Shown: in pieces, positions 10,920 to 26,152 of the stretch | Layout of the letters: every line of letters begins with the position of its first letter | Position numbering within the stretch: position 1 is the first letter of the stretch | Assembly (NCBI GenBank): GCA_025093985.1 | Contig: JACAAK010000007.1 | Location: 1,488,001 to 1,552,000, forward strand | DNA from: Calvatia gigantea | Lineage: Eukaryota; Basidiomycota; Agaricomycetes; Agaricales; Lycoperdaceae | DNA length: 64,000 nucleotides | Direction: 5' to 3' | Program-made: the position numbers and the translations under genes | The notes under the pieces: model-generated | The model's input: only the letters and a program-made list of their open reading frames with translations | Databases searched by the model: none | What the model was told of the DNA's origin: nothing

Positions 10920-12364
10920 ATGCCCTTGGACGGGCACTCCTACCTCATCTCCCAAGGCTGGTCAGGACACGGCACCGGGCTCCGTCAGGGCTCTATAATC
11001 CGCCCACTCGCCATCCCACAAAAACGTACTCTCGCAGGTTTGGGCAAAGATCGAGACGAGGCCTATCCCTTCTGGGACCAGTTGCGTATATCCCCCCAGC
11101 CCACGTCTATAGAACACAAAACACCTAACAATCCCAACTTCATCTTACAGCTTATTCTCCGTAGCAGCAAAGACTATCCAAGTCAAGCTATCCAAAAATG
11201 ATTCCAACTCAGACTCGGTACGCCCCCTCTCTCTCCCTATTTCCCTTCTTCACCTCTTCGCTCACCTAGTCCATCCCCAGGACACAGAACCTACAGATCC
11301 AAAATTATCATCACTAGACCGTACAACCACAGGCATCCTCTCAAACAAACCTATTAAACGAGGCACACCTGCAACCTCAACTTCTGCCTCTGCCTCCACA
11401 TCCCAGTCCCAATCCACCTCTGGCACAAACACACCTTCTCTCATCCCCCCTTCTTCCTCTTCGTCATCAAGAACATCTAATCTTCTCGTAACAGCCAAAC
11501 GAGAAGCAGCCAAACAGGCACTCTATGCTCGCTTTTTCCGAGGACCCGTTCTCGGACCTGAACTTGATTCTGATCCCTCATTCTCTGGCTCTGATTCTGG
11601 TTTTGGTTTTGGTTCTGGTTCTGGTTCTGGTTCTGTTGGACGGTCAAGACAAACATCGAAATGGGATGAACGTATGCCAAGTGGGGTTGGGAGTGGGAGT
11701 AGGACACCAATGGCTATGGCCAAGGCCAAGATTGTGACGGCTAGTGAGCCTGTACCCGTGCCCGTGCAGGAGATCAAGAGACATGAGTTAGGGAAGAACC
11801 TAGAGGGGAAGAGAAAGCGGAAGAGGAACGACGAAGAGGTGAAGGAGAAGCAGGAGAGAAAAAAAAAGAAGAAGGAAAGAAAGGAGCAAGAGAAAAGGGA
11901 AAAGAAAGCGAAGAGGGAGAAGAAAGCAGAGAAGGGTACAGCGGAGGAAGTGGAAGACCACGATGATCAAGGAGACGCATACACGCACCGAAAGGATAAG
12001 AAATCTAGGCGTTCAGAAGATAAAAAAACGGGATAAAAAGAAATATCGGTCAACTTCAACCTCCGAGCCAGAGGGCGATGAAAAGAAAAAGGCCCAAAAG
12101 ACCAAAAAAGAAAAGCCGGATGAAAAAATCGATCAGGCGAACAAAAATAACAAAGAAAGGAAAGAGAGGAAAGAGCAGAAAGTAGAGGATTATCAGCATG
12201 GGGGGGAGGATGAAGACGAACGCAAGCGACGGAAACGTGAGCGCAAGGAGGCCAAAAAGGTTGCTGCTTCGACTGCGGTTATAGCAGCACATCCTCAAGT
12301 TAGTGACGTTAGTATGGTTGACGTCTCTTCAAAACCCGGGCTTGACGACGGCAATTGCTCATAG
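10920..12364 (+). CDS. TMA23/GPATCH4-type G-patch nucleolar protein, frameshifted near the C terminus
   Basis: Members of this family are nucleolar G-patch proteins linked to ribosome production. The start MPLDGHSYLISQGW followed by GHGTGLRQG and PLAIPQKRTLAGLGKD is the G-patch region; FWDH/LFSVAAKTIQVKL spans the first intron. Further on are a Ser/Thr-rich linker, KREAAKQALYARFFRGPVLG, a Gly-Ser hexanucleotide repeat and a long Lys/Glu/Arg tail. The upstream frame stops at 12034-12036 after EDKKTG. A second frame from about 12012 continues the same Lys-rich composition to 12364. Removing one A from the A7 run near 12022-12028 joins them as EDKKRDKKKYR. Thus either the annotated protein ends at 12036, or an extra base in the run (mutation or sequence error) splits the gene. 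Upstream in-frame codons before 10920 lack a better start. Confidence 0.82.
11597..11636. repeat. coding GGTTCT/GGTTTT hexanucleotide repeat
   Basis: About six tandem hexamers encode alternating Gly with Phe or Ser (GFGFGSGSGSGS) in the linker of the G-patch protein. The tract is a likely length polymorphism and stays in frame when units change. Confidence 0.8.
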
Positions 12365-12715
12365 TCAAGACAACATTGAGTTAGGAAGAAAGAAAAAGAA
12401 ACGGAAGAGTGTCGAGTTGTAATAGCATTTGTATTGATACCCTTGCACACTTTTGCAGCACACTACATTATGAAGTTTACAAAGTTGTGGATTAAGTTGA
12501 GGTACATTGCATATTGGTCCAAGGCCATGTAATACGTACGACTACGACCCACCTAGACAGACAGAGGCGGATTCAGTTCTGGTCCAATGCAAAAAGAAAA
12601 CAGGTTTAGAACAGGAAAGAGTCACAGTACTTGAGACGCTTGAAATGGCGAGGTACATATTATACATGGTGGTCGTAAATGAACAAGATGCAGTAGAAAA
12701 GGACAGCACGAAAAC
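12365..12715. other. convergent 3' intergenic interval
   Basis: This interval lies between the stop of the G-patch gene (+) and the stop of the vWA gene (-). It should hold both 3' UTRs. I see no separate gene or clear terminator structure. Confidence 0.5.
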
Positions 12716-14498
12716 TCAAGATCGGAGCCCTCGCCACGCGCTTTGCATTGCAATACGTTTCGCCTAGCAATCCAATTTGAGCATATAATTTCGAATGCAT
12801 GAATAAAGTAAAGCCACCGACCTGCTCAAGCGAGATAGAACTTTCTGTTAGTTCCACTCGTTGGGCACCACCCGACGTCTCTTCTTCGTCTTCGTCTTCA
12901 TCAATCCCACCCCTCGTGGCACCAGGAGATCTCATCATGCCAAACGCAGCTTTACCACCTGCAAGTGAGAACGGCGCTGACTGCACAGCTGTCCCAAATA
13001 CGCTCGCATTCTTCGGTGCCCCAAACGGCGCAAAATCACTAACAATTTTACGTGGTGGTGAAGATGGCGGAGACCGTGGAGGCAGAGGTTTGATTTTGGG
13101 TGGAGGGGATCGGGAAGGGTAATACAACGAGCCCATCATAGGATATGAATGGCGAGAGAGGTGTTGCCTCGACTGGAGGTACTTCTCCGTGAATCGGGTT
13201 CCATGTACCTAATAAACTACGTTGGTCATCGATCACAGACGTCATGAAGATGCTGTTACTTACCCGTCTCAATAATGGACGAGCCTCGGCCAGAGAAGAA
13301 GAGCTCGTAAAGACAGCGACATTATGTCTCGCCTCTTCTGAATCCTTGTATATGCTCTCGATCACAACCTTTTTTGTGCTCTCATTCCGTAAGAGAAGTT
13401 TCTCGTGCAACTCGCGAGCGACGTCATCCACACTTTCATTGTTGCCAATGATACGTTCAGCTACGGCTGCTCCAACTTCGTGTATGAGTCGTTCCATGTC
13501 GAGGTTCTCAAGGACACTTCCAACAATGGCGTGTGCGAGGAGATCGGCGGTCGTAAGTGGGAGCATGAGTCCCGAGGTGATATTAGTTATGGCTTGATAA
13601 AAATCTGTTGCGTACTGATACTTCTTCGTGAGCGTTGAGCAGGGAATCGCGGGAGGCGTGGCCCCACTTACCGAGTACCCGCTGAGAGCAGGTTCGCAAG
13701 CAACAAAGAACTACAATTTTGATCTGTTCAGTGCCAATCCTCAGTGTTTCAGTTAGAATTCATGTATACCAGAGTAATCCCCCTGCTCGCCATCTCTCGT
13801 ACTATCTGTAATGGGTCATACCCGTCAGGCGAACCATCGTCAAAGCCTGCCCACTCTCTTCAACAAAACCATCCCAATGAAAGTAGTTATCAAAAGAACC
13901 TACCATCACCATATTCTCCGATACCATGAGGCGGTGCATCTGCAATGAGGACAACCATCTTACTCGCATACTCCCTCCAGTCCATGTTCAGTACCTCCGC
14001 AAGCGCAGCTGTCACGGCTTCAGGGCCATCTCCGCCTCCCGACGCATACAGCGATGAGAGGTCCTTATGGACCTTGCTGATGTCAGAAGAAAAACCAAAG
14101 TTCCTGGTGATGTATGTATGATCCTGGGGTGGGTGGTCACGGAAGGCGACGAGGCCGACGCGGAGGTCTTCCTGATGTTGGAGCTTGCCAGACTCGAATA
14201 TGTAAGCACAGATGGCCTCGATGTTCTTTGTAGCAGAAGAGATGTAAGATCCCTGACTTCCGGTGCAGTCCTGTATGAAGACGAGGTCCCTGGGAGATGT
14301 GAGAGGGTTCAACGAGGAGGGGGGTGGGGAGGAAGAAGTGGGAGAAGATATGGACAAGAGAGTTCGTTGTGATTGTTGTTTGACTTACAGCATCTTTCTG
14401 CCCTCTTCCGGGGGCGCACCTGTACGAACATGGGAGGTGTTTGGCTGCTCTACAAAGGCTGGTTGGAGGCCAGCGTCCATGTTGAGGTCTTCGTCCAT
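12716..14498 (-). CDS. von Willebrand factor A domain protein
   Basis: The first exon starts MDEDLNMDAGLQPAFVEQPN; the first intron removes a Ser/Pro-rich stretch and joins to DLVFIQDCTGSQGSYI. DCTGS is a MIDAS-type metal site (DxTxS form), followed by VGLVAFRDHPPQD, GGDGPEAVTAALAEVL and KMVVLIADAPPHGIGE, the expected strands and loops of a vWA fold. The second half has a long amphipathic segment (TTADLLAHAIVGSVLENLDM). A Pro-rich segment follows, then a 3' exon reached by an intron starting near 12822 that would give EQAKRIAMQSAWRGLRS and a stop at 12716-12718. The function is unknown. Similar vWA proteins are seen in mushroom genomes, sometimes related to those found with alpha-kinases, but no kinase is present here. 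The last splice is the least certain. Confidence 0.8.
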
Positions 14499-14672
14499 TG
14501 TTGTTGAGAATCGATGGTGATGATGGATAAAATCCAAGACTCTTCCCATTTAAAAGTCACCTACGCCACGAGTTTCCACTCCTCCAGATTCGGATCTCAC
14601 CGATCATTTGCTCCTTCTACGCAACCCCTGCCGCGAGGCCTGCGTGAGGTCTACTTTATCACTATCTACATT

Positions 14673-14697
14673 ACACACACACACACACACACACACT
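14673..14697. repeat. (AC)n microsatellite
   Basis: About twelve AC units lie a few bases beyond the GEM1 stop, so they would be a (GU)n tract in the GEM1 3' UTR. Confidence 0.9.
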
Positions 14698-14702
14698 TCC
14701 CG

Positions 14703-17490
<2,788 letters not shown>

Positions 17491-17787
17491 GACCCGGGTC
17501 AAACAGCTCGGAGCAGAACAAACGGAGTCGGATTGGCAAGAGTGTCGGTTGTGTTGGCCGAACACGAAATAACCTGGCTCTGTGGCAGTGGCACGTGACA
17601 GTCAGATATATTTCTGGATATGGACATTGTGTCGGCGGGGCACCGCAACCGAAAAAGTGTTGTTGGAACTAAACATTTGGACTCAATTTGTCCAACATCT
17701 CTGCACAGCTCGGGCATCCTGAGTCAGCGAGCCTCGATTAACACTATTTAAACAGAAACAGCTGGTTGTAAGCTCTGCAAATCACAT

Positions 17788-19417
17788 ATGTTTACGGAAC
17801 TACCCTACGATATCCTCCTTCTCATCTCCGAGCCTCTCTCCTCGGTCGAGCTGGCCTCGCTGTCTCGTACCTGCAAGACCCTGCATGCCTTCGTGCGTAA
17901 CGACGTTACACAGATCCATTTACCCTCCTAACCTATGACCAGATCAATGAATATGGCTGGTCCAGTTTTCTTCGCAACCACCCCAGGCCGTCCTTCGGTC
18001 TGTCCCGTGCACGAGCAGTTTGCTCCGCCCGCTCCTGTGCCAAATACAATACCCTCGCGGACGATGCCTGGCAAAACAACTCCTTTGTAGCGAGACCACT
18101 CTCAAAACCCTGGCAGACCAAACACAGTCCCCTTCTCGCAATCTCCATAAACCGTCTCGTCGTCGTTGCAGGCAAAACCCTCGATTCTTACAGCTTTGGG
18201 GTACCCAGTGATGAAGAATCCAGTCCCCCTGTCTCCTTCGAAGCTTCATTTTCGCTGTTAGATAGCCGTCAGCGATCCGGGGATATCACAGGTATAACAT
18301 TAGCCATCTCCGACGGGTGCGACGATACGTTTTTCGTTGCCTTCCAAGATGGCATAATCGAGCGTGTTGTTCTCAGGGCAGCAACTGGCGACAGTCCAGC
18401 CACACTTTCACGGCAACAGGCCGCCGCTCTCTCCGACGACTTCGCCGAAAGTCTCTCATCAGCCTCCCACATTCTTCTATCACTGTCTTCCAACGGATCA
18501 ACATCCCTCGCAAATTACCGCGATACCCCCACCGACACAGCTTCCTCATCTTCCCCACTTCCACTGACCTGGTACTCCACAATTGACCTCAAGTCCCGCT
18601 CCTGGGCCTCCCACCTTTGCCTCTCTTCTTCCACACCCTACGCCGCTTTTGGAACTTCCAACTCAACAGCCCCGTTACCAATATACTACCTCCCAGACGC
18701 CCAATTCACTTCTGGCACCCCTTCCGTACTCCTATCAACAGGCTCAAACGCCACCACCACTGCTTCGTCCGCAGTCTACGGACTCTCTCATGCACCTCCG
18801 TCTTCCCCCTGGGGTTCCTCACCCCAAATCATCGTCGCTGGCTGGTACGACAGCAAGGTCCGATGCTACGACCTTCGCACTCCATCATCATCACCATCAC
18901 CATCCTCTTCTTCCTCGGACTTGGGAAATGGTCCGGTAATACCAATGATTAACCCCGTGCTCTCACTTCGCAACCCATGGTCCTACGAACCCATATACTC
19001 CGTCTCGTGCGGCGGTGGTTTCGGGTGTCACATCACTGCAGGCTCAGCGCGCCATAGTGTCCTCTCCTTTTGGGATATCCGATCTCCTCGAGCGGGATGG
19101 AGCGTTCATGCACCCGGTAATGATCCTTCGCCTGTGTATTCTGTGATTCTTGAGAGTTCGAGGTGTTTTGGTGTCACGGAATGTCGTCCTTTTGTTTATG
19201 ATTTCGTGAGTTTCTCTTTCGATCTGCCTTGAAGCGTTCCATTTTACTAATGTTGGATTGGGTTCAGGGACCTGGAGTGACCATGGACACATACCCTGCT
19301 GTCCCGCGTATGCGCGGCGACAAACTTAGGCCTTACAAAACGGTTGAGAGGAAAGGCATAGATTACTATGTCACGAAGTACTTCCACAGCCGTGGTATGG
19401 CTACGAATGCCCATTGA
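17788..19417 (+). CDS. F-box protein with WD-like C-terminal repeats
   Basis: The start reads MFTELPYDILLLISEPLSSV, an F-box that would bind Skp1 in an SCF ubiquitin ligase. Exon 1 (17788-17892) ends at HAF. A 50 nt intron (17893-17942) with donor GTGCGTAAC and a CTAAC branch site brings in INEYGWSSFLRNHPRPSFG, after which one frame stays open to 19205. The final exon is 19268-19417. The predicted length is 505 aa. The C-terminal half has WD-like pieces such as IIVAGWYDSKVRCYDLRTP and HSVLSFWDIRSPRAGW, likely the substrate-binding propeller. A Ser/Thr-rich region sits in the middle. The substrate is unknown. Confidence 0.85.
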
Positions 19418-19857
19418 ACGAACCCTGTATATATATCCTAGAATTTGTCCTAGAATTACAATATTATGCTTCCGGGACAAGGCATAAATTAGAAGGACAG
19501 AGTAACGAAATGGAAATAACATTGTATTAAAATAGAAATGACGAAAGAAAAGAGAAACGGAATAGATTACTGATTGGGGGAAAATTGAGGTCATTGGCAT
19601 TGTACACAACAAGATGTGAAATGAGGCGATGAAACCGGGCGAAAAGACAACCATGACAAAGCGAAAATGTAGAAAATACAGTGAAGGAGATCAATGCACA
19701 ACAAGCGAGACGGGTCGTGGGATAAATGATAGGGAAACAAGGCTGAACCAAGGACAGACTTTAAGACATGCGAATAACAGGTTGCTCTAAGTCCGCGTTA
19801 ACATAAATGATAGAATCGGAATCCAAAGGAAGGAGTGCCAGAGAATCAATAAAGTCG
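19418..19857. other. convergent 3' intergenic interval
   Basis: This interval holds the 3' flanks of the F-box gene (+) and the RasGEF gene (-). It is A/T-richer than the coding sequence on either side. No gene is supported. Confidence 0.5.
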
Positions 19858-22800
19858 TTACGAAGGGGTCGTTGTTGGTAGAGACCGTGTAGCCCAATTG
19901 AATAACTGACGCATGTCACTCGTAGGTGCAGTATCTGCTGGCTGTTTGGGTTCCACCAGTAAACTGTAAATCAAGTCAGCATGCTGGTTAGAACACCGTA
20001 GCCAGGACGACGTACCTCCGTCGATACAGGTCCTGGAAATCACCCCTATGTTTTGCATTCTCAAATGCCATGTTCAGGTAATCCTGGACCTCTGGAATAA
20101 CCTTCAAATTGTAGGGTACCTGGAAACGTTGCATATCTACATAACAATACACTCAATCCCCGAACAACCCAAAGCTTAGATAACAAGATAAATTTACCTT
20201 GAACTATTCTGGCTAATTTATGATATTTGTTGAAATTCAACAGCTTCTTGCTGTTGTTCAGAGGCGAAGCTCGGTGCGAGGGATTGCCTTCCCGGCAGAA
20301 CGTAACGTCCGTGAGGTAAAGACCTATTCATGTTTAATAAGCTCTCAAATTTACTCATCGCGCTCCGGCGGCACCTACCCAGGAATGGAATAGCAGGAGG
20401 CGTAGTGTTCCGGAGCTTCGAGCGATACTCGTGGTAATTCCGGCCGTGATCCGCTAGCCTTCGGAGAGCCTCGAGCTGTGCTTTAGACTTATGGGGCACT
20501 CCCTGAGACCGGAAGTCAGAACACTCCATGCTATATCCCGAGAAGCACGTACCGCCCAAGTTTGGTGCAACCTTGCAATCGTGGACGAATCCAATGCCGC
20601 TAGTATCGACCTCGAAGTGCTATAATTGCTTAAAGAGGTGCACCTCTGCAAATTTCAAATTTCCTAAGTTAGCATCCGGACTATTTCGAGGAATTTGAAA
20701 TCGGAGGAGCATGACTCACATCAGCAACCTTGATGAAGAACTTGATCAACAACATCCTCTTCTTCATATCCTGCTCGTTCAAAATACTTTCTGCCACCCA
20801 CCCCGTAATAACCGTGCTCAGAGACGTCACAGCCTTCACACTCGCAACTGTCCGCGCCTTCGTGCTATCTTGACCCACATCCAAGATTTCTTCGGGTTGG
20901 ATCGCACAATACAAAGTACATTCCATAATCGTGATTTGCCTCGCCAACTCCAGCGCGTCGAAATCTGTGACAGAGATGTTCGCATAATCTTTTTTTCGTA
21001 AAGCCACCAGAAGGGTTTTCGTCATGTTCGGCCTCGGAACGTCACTGGTGAGAATGGGAGGGACAGGGGGTTTAAGGAAGGGGTCACGGAGTTTCTTGTC
21101 GCCTTTATCCACCTCAATAGCCCGTCTCCTCATCTCCAGGAGCTCGAGCAGTTTTTGCGCAGGACCAGGGAAGAACTCCCGTAGTGCCTCCTTCGTGAAA
21201 GTAACCAACGTTGGGATGACTGGATCATCCACTCCAGGTCTCCAATACAACTCCACCCACGCCCTCGTCAAATTTGCCACTCTCAATCGCACCGGGAGGC
21301 CCTTCTTGTGCTGCCACAAATGTAGTTCTTCCATCGACAGCGACGCGCTACGTGGTGGCACGAGATTATACCGTGCAATGATTGCGTCGACGAGCTCACC
21401 CGGCGATGTGAACAATCTGAAGGTCATGAAGAAGACCGAGGAGAAAGCAGGGTCAACTGCAGCATCATGCGGGGTCATCTTCTCTACCAGTACCTCCAGT
21501 GTGGCGCCGACGAGATGACCCTCACTATTGTATGCGACGTCTTCAAGGGAGTAGTCGTGTGTATAAATCCAGTTTGCTGGCTCCTGGTCAAATCCAAGTG
21601 GGGCTGATGGTAACTCGCCGTTAGCCATCTTCTCCTCTAATTGGCCTACATCCACAATCCCGTGAGCTCTTGTGCTCCCTTCCCAAGTGGTTCCGTCGTC
21701 ATCTGTACGTGTAAATGAAACCGGTGATGGCAACTCGGGCTCAACAGGGGTGTTTTTCGATAGCGAGAGAGGTGGCGGCCGGTGGTTGTCCGGAGAGGTC
21801 GCTGTAGTGTCCGTCGATTGCTCCCAAGACGTTTTCGAGGTCCCACTATCCTCAGAACCGCGTGAAGACTCCACCAGCCTCGCCACTCTATTTGAAGGCC
21901 CAGGATGAATTGTCACATCCTCCTCATCCCCCTCCACAACAGCCTGAGCTGGTCGAGACCTATGTAGCGCACCCATACTGGTTGATTTGTTCAGAATACC
22001 CTTCGGGGAGTTGGTCTGTCGCTGCGCCTGGTGTTGTGGTTCCTCCCCGTCAGCATACGGCAGTTGGATAATAAATTGCCTTTCACTACCCGCACGGTTT
22101 AAACACACTTTCACAGCAGCCACACAGTCAGCACCGGCCCTTAAGGCTCCAGTGGCCGATCTGATCAAAGCAGCCTTCTCTTCCTCTTCCGACATCATAG
22201 GCGCTAGAGGCAGCGTCAATCGACGAATGGATTCTGTTAGCGTGCTCGCTACAGTGTATAACCCTTCGTTCGCAGACCTGAGGTAGTTGACTTTATGCGC
22301 AGGAACATCTGGGTGAGCCATGACCACCACAACGATAGTGAGAACCTTTTCTACCATTCCTACTATCGCTCGAGTGAGCTCATATAAGTGGCCAGTGTTG
22401 GAGGCATGCGATGATCGACTATATGAATGCGCGTGACCGATGAACGCGGCAATGGTGGACAGGTATTGGTCATGGGTGTATCGCAATACATCAAGAACCT
22501 GGGTCGACGTCGTTGGGCCAGAGGGGAAGGGGGGTGGTGATGGGGTGGTGGAGACTTCCTGTGATGAAAATGACGAAGAAGACGAGGTGCTGCTGGTAGA
22601 CAATCCAACCTTATGCCTTGTGAACACACGTTCCGGCATGTGTCTTCCTTGTTGCGCCTGAGCACTTGCAGTTCTCGCAACTGGAACCACGCGCTGCGTG
22701 GAGGGTCCTTTTCGAAGGTTTACCATGCTCTTAGCACGCATAGACGTCGGTGAAATAGCGGAGGCGTTTGGCTTCTCCCACTGTCTTTGTTGCGTTGGAG

Positions 22801-23919
22801 TATTGCCATCCAGAGAGTCGACCGTTTCTGACTCCCTGGTGCCGCATCGTCCAACCTCTGTAGGAGAGGACGCACTCAAGCCCTCAGACTCTCGCGGAAG
22901 CTCGATCCCACACTGCACCACAACTGCCAGAAACCGACGAACGTGCGAAAATACAAGACCGCCTGTCTTCAACATTTCCGCGATTTCATTGGTCAACTGC
23001 TCTTCTGGGAGGCTCTCATTTGATGCACGTCTTGCCTGTGACACCAGCTTTGCAAGCGCAGTCAAGACCTTGCTCCGTTCCTGTGATAAAACAGGAAAAC
23101 GTCGAAGTACAGGCGCATCTCGGTCGATGGTTTCCGTGCTGGTCAATATCCGACGCACGCAGGCAATGATGCACGCAGTCGACGGTTGGAAATGCGTCAC
23201 TCGGTTCGACCGCACTGCATTTTGGAGTAAGGAAAGTCCATGAACCATCGGAACCATGATCGGGGTGGAGTATTGGATGGGCTCTACTGGGGAACCCTCA
23301 ACGGGAGATTGGTGTTGCTTTCGCGACAATGCTGTAGTCCATGACGATGTGGATGTCATAGATAGTGTGTGCTGGTGCTGTATACGTTGCGGCCGCTAAC
23401 AATGAGAAGTCAAGCACAGGAATCATAGAAATCAGAGTCAAAACCCACCCGAGCCACTTGTGCTGCCGGCCTCCCAAAATCCGTATTCACGTAATTACTT
23501 GGAAACCAGCCTCTTCGCCCTTCTAACTCTCCATCCCACCATCCACTCGGATCTCGGTTCAAGACATGTATCACTTGACCAGCGCGGAAAGACAAGCAAG
23601 TCGTGCTCGATTGTTGGGGGTCATAGTCATGCATAGCGAGGACATACTCGGAACCCACACGCATAGTCTCGTCTTGAGGTGAATTTGGGGATTGGGGACG
23701 AGGTTGTGGACTCGGGACGTGAAGGTATTTGGGAACAGCTAGCGATGAAGTGGATGCGTTGGTGGAGGCCGATATACAGGAGGAGGCCGATACATCGGAG
23801 TTGCTTCGTGCTCGCTGTTGTCCTGTGCATGAAACATTCGTACCTCCTGCCAAGTTTGCTGAATGGGGACCTAGCACAGGTTTGACCTTGGTGTTGATAG
23901 TGAGCTGCGACTTGTGCAT
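19858..23919 (-). CDS. SH3-domain Ras guanine nucleotide exchange factor (Cdc25 type)
   Basis: This protein would load Ras with GTP upstream of cAMP or MAPK signalling at the membrane. The N-terminal SH3 domain reads YVLAMHDYDPQ, then LSFRAGQVIHVLNRDP and WWDGELEGRRGWFPSNYV. An intron joins this to a 2.7 kb uninterrupted exon with long Ser/Thr/Pro-rich linkers and then the RasGEF N-terminal motif (ASLEVLVEKMTPHDAA-type region, PAFSSVFFMTFRLFTSPGEL). The catalytic Cdc25 domain begins at DFDALELARQITIMECTLY and runs through VTGWVAESIL-like and LLIKFFIKVAD segments into small exons carrying YLTDVTFCREGNPS and NFNKYHKLARIVQ. The end is RSLPTTTPS. The first ATG in the frame is at 23919; an upstream exon is possible. 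Predicted length is about 1,240 aa. Confidence 0.9.
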
Positions 23920-26152
23920 CAATTGTCCCTTTCTCTTGCTAATGCTGGCTTGGAGAAATGGCAACAGTTCAGCAAGAAGGGCAGTAGGAATTGATGGAGA
24001 TGGTCAATATTGGTCTGACGACGGAGCGAGGGGTGGGAGAAATCACTCACTTTTAATTTTGATGTTGGCCAGAGGTATGAATTAAACGTTTTAACTCCCT
24101 CCGAGAATGGATGTCCAGAAAAAGGGAAGCGGCCGATGCTGCCACAAAACTGCAAGCAAAGCGTTTTGACCCAAGGCGCCACAGGGGTGCTTTAAGCCGT
24201 TCTTGGTTCGAGGGAAATAGCACGAGCGAATCTAGAAGAAATTCAGGGTGTCGATGAACCTAGCAAGGATGAAGCAGGGGAAGTCGGAACAGGTGATCAG
24301 GACGTGGTTTTTAGGGATTATGGGGTAGTACAGAGTGAATAAGATACAGAAAACGAACAACCGGGTGCAGGAAGAAAAGGCCCCTCCACGCCTTACGCGG
24401 AACTTGCGAAGTAATTGTCGAACACAATGAAACTTGAACTGTCCACAACAATGACAAACACCATCCTCATAAGTTACACCTCTTTATCATACCCGGCTTG
24501 ATCTTCTTTCTATCACTGACACTCAGGAGGGATGATGCTTCCGCATCGGCTGCATCATCCCACTTACTGTCCTCCAGCAAGTTCTGGTGGATACCGGAGA
24601 TCCGACAATGACGTTTCATCACAATCAAGAGCTCAACGTTGTGCAATCAGCATTCCCAAACACCCCTGATCTCCTTCAAAACCCCAATTTCTTACTTTTA
24701 AACCTAACTCTTCCGATCCAAATAGCCAGTGCTTCCTAACTACCCCAGGCAGTAAATGTTAGGGCAACATAAATCTACCTCCTGTAAACGGCGAGCTGGA
24801 GTATTTGGTGACGCACCTATTAGGATCTCTGATCAAGTTCTTGATCCGTTCGGAGCAGGCCGTATGCTCCGCTATCCCCTTTCACCGGAACTTCTGAGTG
24901 GCCATGTCATTCACGATGCATGCTGGCAAGTGCGCGATATGAAATCAAGAAGGCAGATCCAAAACTTTGCCCTCATTATTCTTTATTATAATATCGGGTT
25001 GTCCTTTAGATCTTAAGACCCTGGAAATGCGAGAAACTACCCTAACTACCGAACAGGCAGCAGCCGGAATAGGTGTACCGTAATCCTTTCTTGTCCTAAG
25101 CTGATCCCGGTACTCATCCAAGGATTGTCAGCCGTGGCTTCTTAGCTCGGGCACAGAAACTCCCAGCCACTCGTGTAGACTATCGGTCTCCAAAACCGGG
25201 ATCAACAACACCCGTGAGTTACCCAAATGGGCTCCTCATATGAACCTCATGCAAAAAAACTATACCTTAGGACCACTAACAAAGGATTAACGCCTCCTGT
25301 CATGGCCAACCAAGACCTTGCGTTCGCCCCGCCGATTAGGGTGAGGTTTGTATTTGAAGGAATCTGTTACCTGTTTTCGCAACCGGGCTCCAAATAATAT
25401 TGCCCTCGCTGCTTCGTACTAACTAGCGGTCGAACAGGGGGGGTATCACTCCATCTCGACCCCTGGCGCCCTAGCACCACTCCATGTCTGGTCGACGACA
25501 CCGTCCGAAGCCGATTGACACTCTCACCTACACCAATACAACTGGATGTTACATGTGAAATGCTGGTTTCACAGTCCTGGAAAGATGTGTGAAATTACTA
25601 GTTGAGAACTGGGAAATTCGGATGCACCCATATTTCGACGCGTGCCTCCCTTCTTTCGGCTTCCCAACCCATACGCCAAAGAGGCGCCCGCCAAACTTAA
25701 AGCCTAAGGCCTTAAGGGAGAGTTATTATTTCCTCTTGTTCCCTGCTCCCTGGCCCAAAGCAGGTAGTGTTTTACTCGTCCTACGTGCTGCCCCAAGATC
25801 GACTGTTCTTGGTCATTCTGATCTCAAAATCTTTTGGGGATACACAGGCTATGGGCGCTTTCCAAGCCCCTAGCGTTTCACCCTTGGTAGGATACTGTAC
25901 ATGACCATAAATGATGATGTGATCAGCAACGAGGACCATATCAATAAATGAGTGAAGATAATTTTAACGTATCCTGACTATCTTCGGAGATTGCGCATTT
26001 AATAACATTGGGGAGATGTATTGTCCTTCCATTATCCGAATAATGTAGCCCAGGGCACCTGCGTTTGCATAAATGAGCAAGACCTGGAGAAAGCCGGGTG
26101 GTGATGGATATCCCTTGATCATCTATGGATTACGTGACTCGCAACGCACACC
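23920..26152. other. gene-poor interval
   Basis: The first few hundred bases may hold a 5' exon or UTR of the RasGEF gene: a frame near 24050-24180 ends at a good GTGAGT donor but lacks an ATG. From about 24.2 to 26.1 kb no frame has family resemblance or plausible splicing. I see no RNA gene or transposon. Confidence 0.45.

Noticed and set aside
17788..17942. Apparent frameshift in the F-box gene after the F-box
   Set aside because: A 50 nt intron at 17893-17942 with donor GTGCGTAAC and a CTAAC branch site restores the frame exactly.
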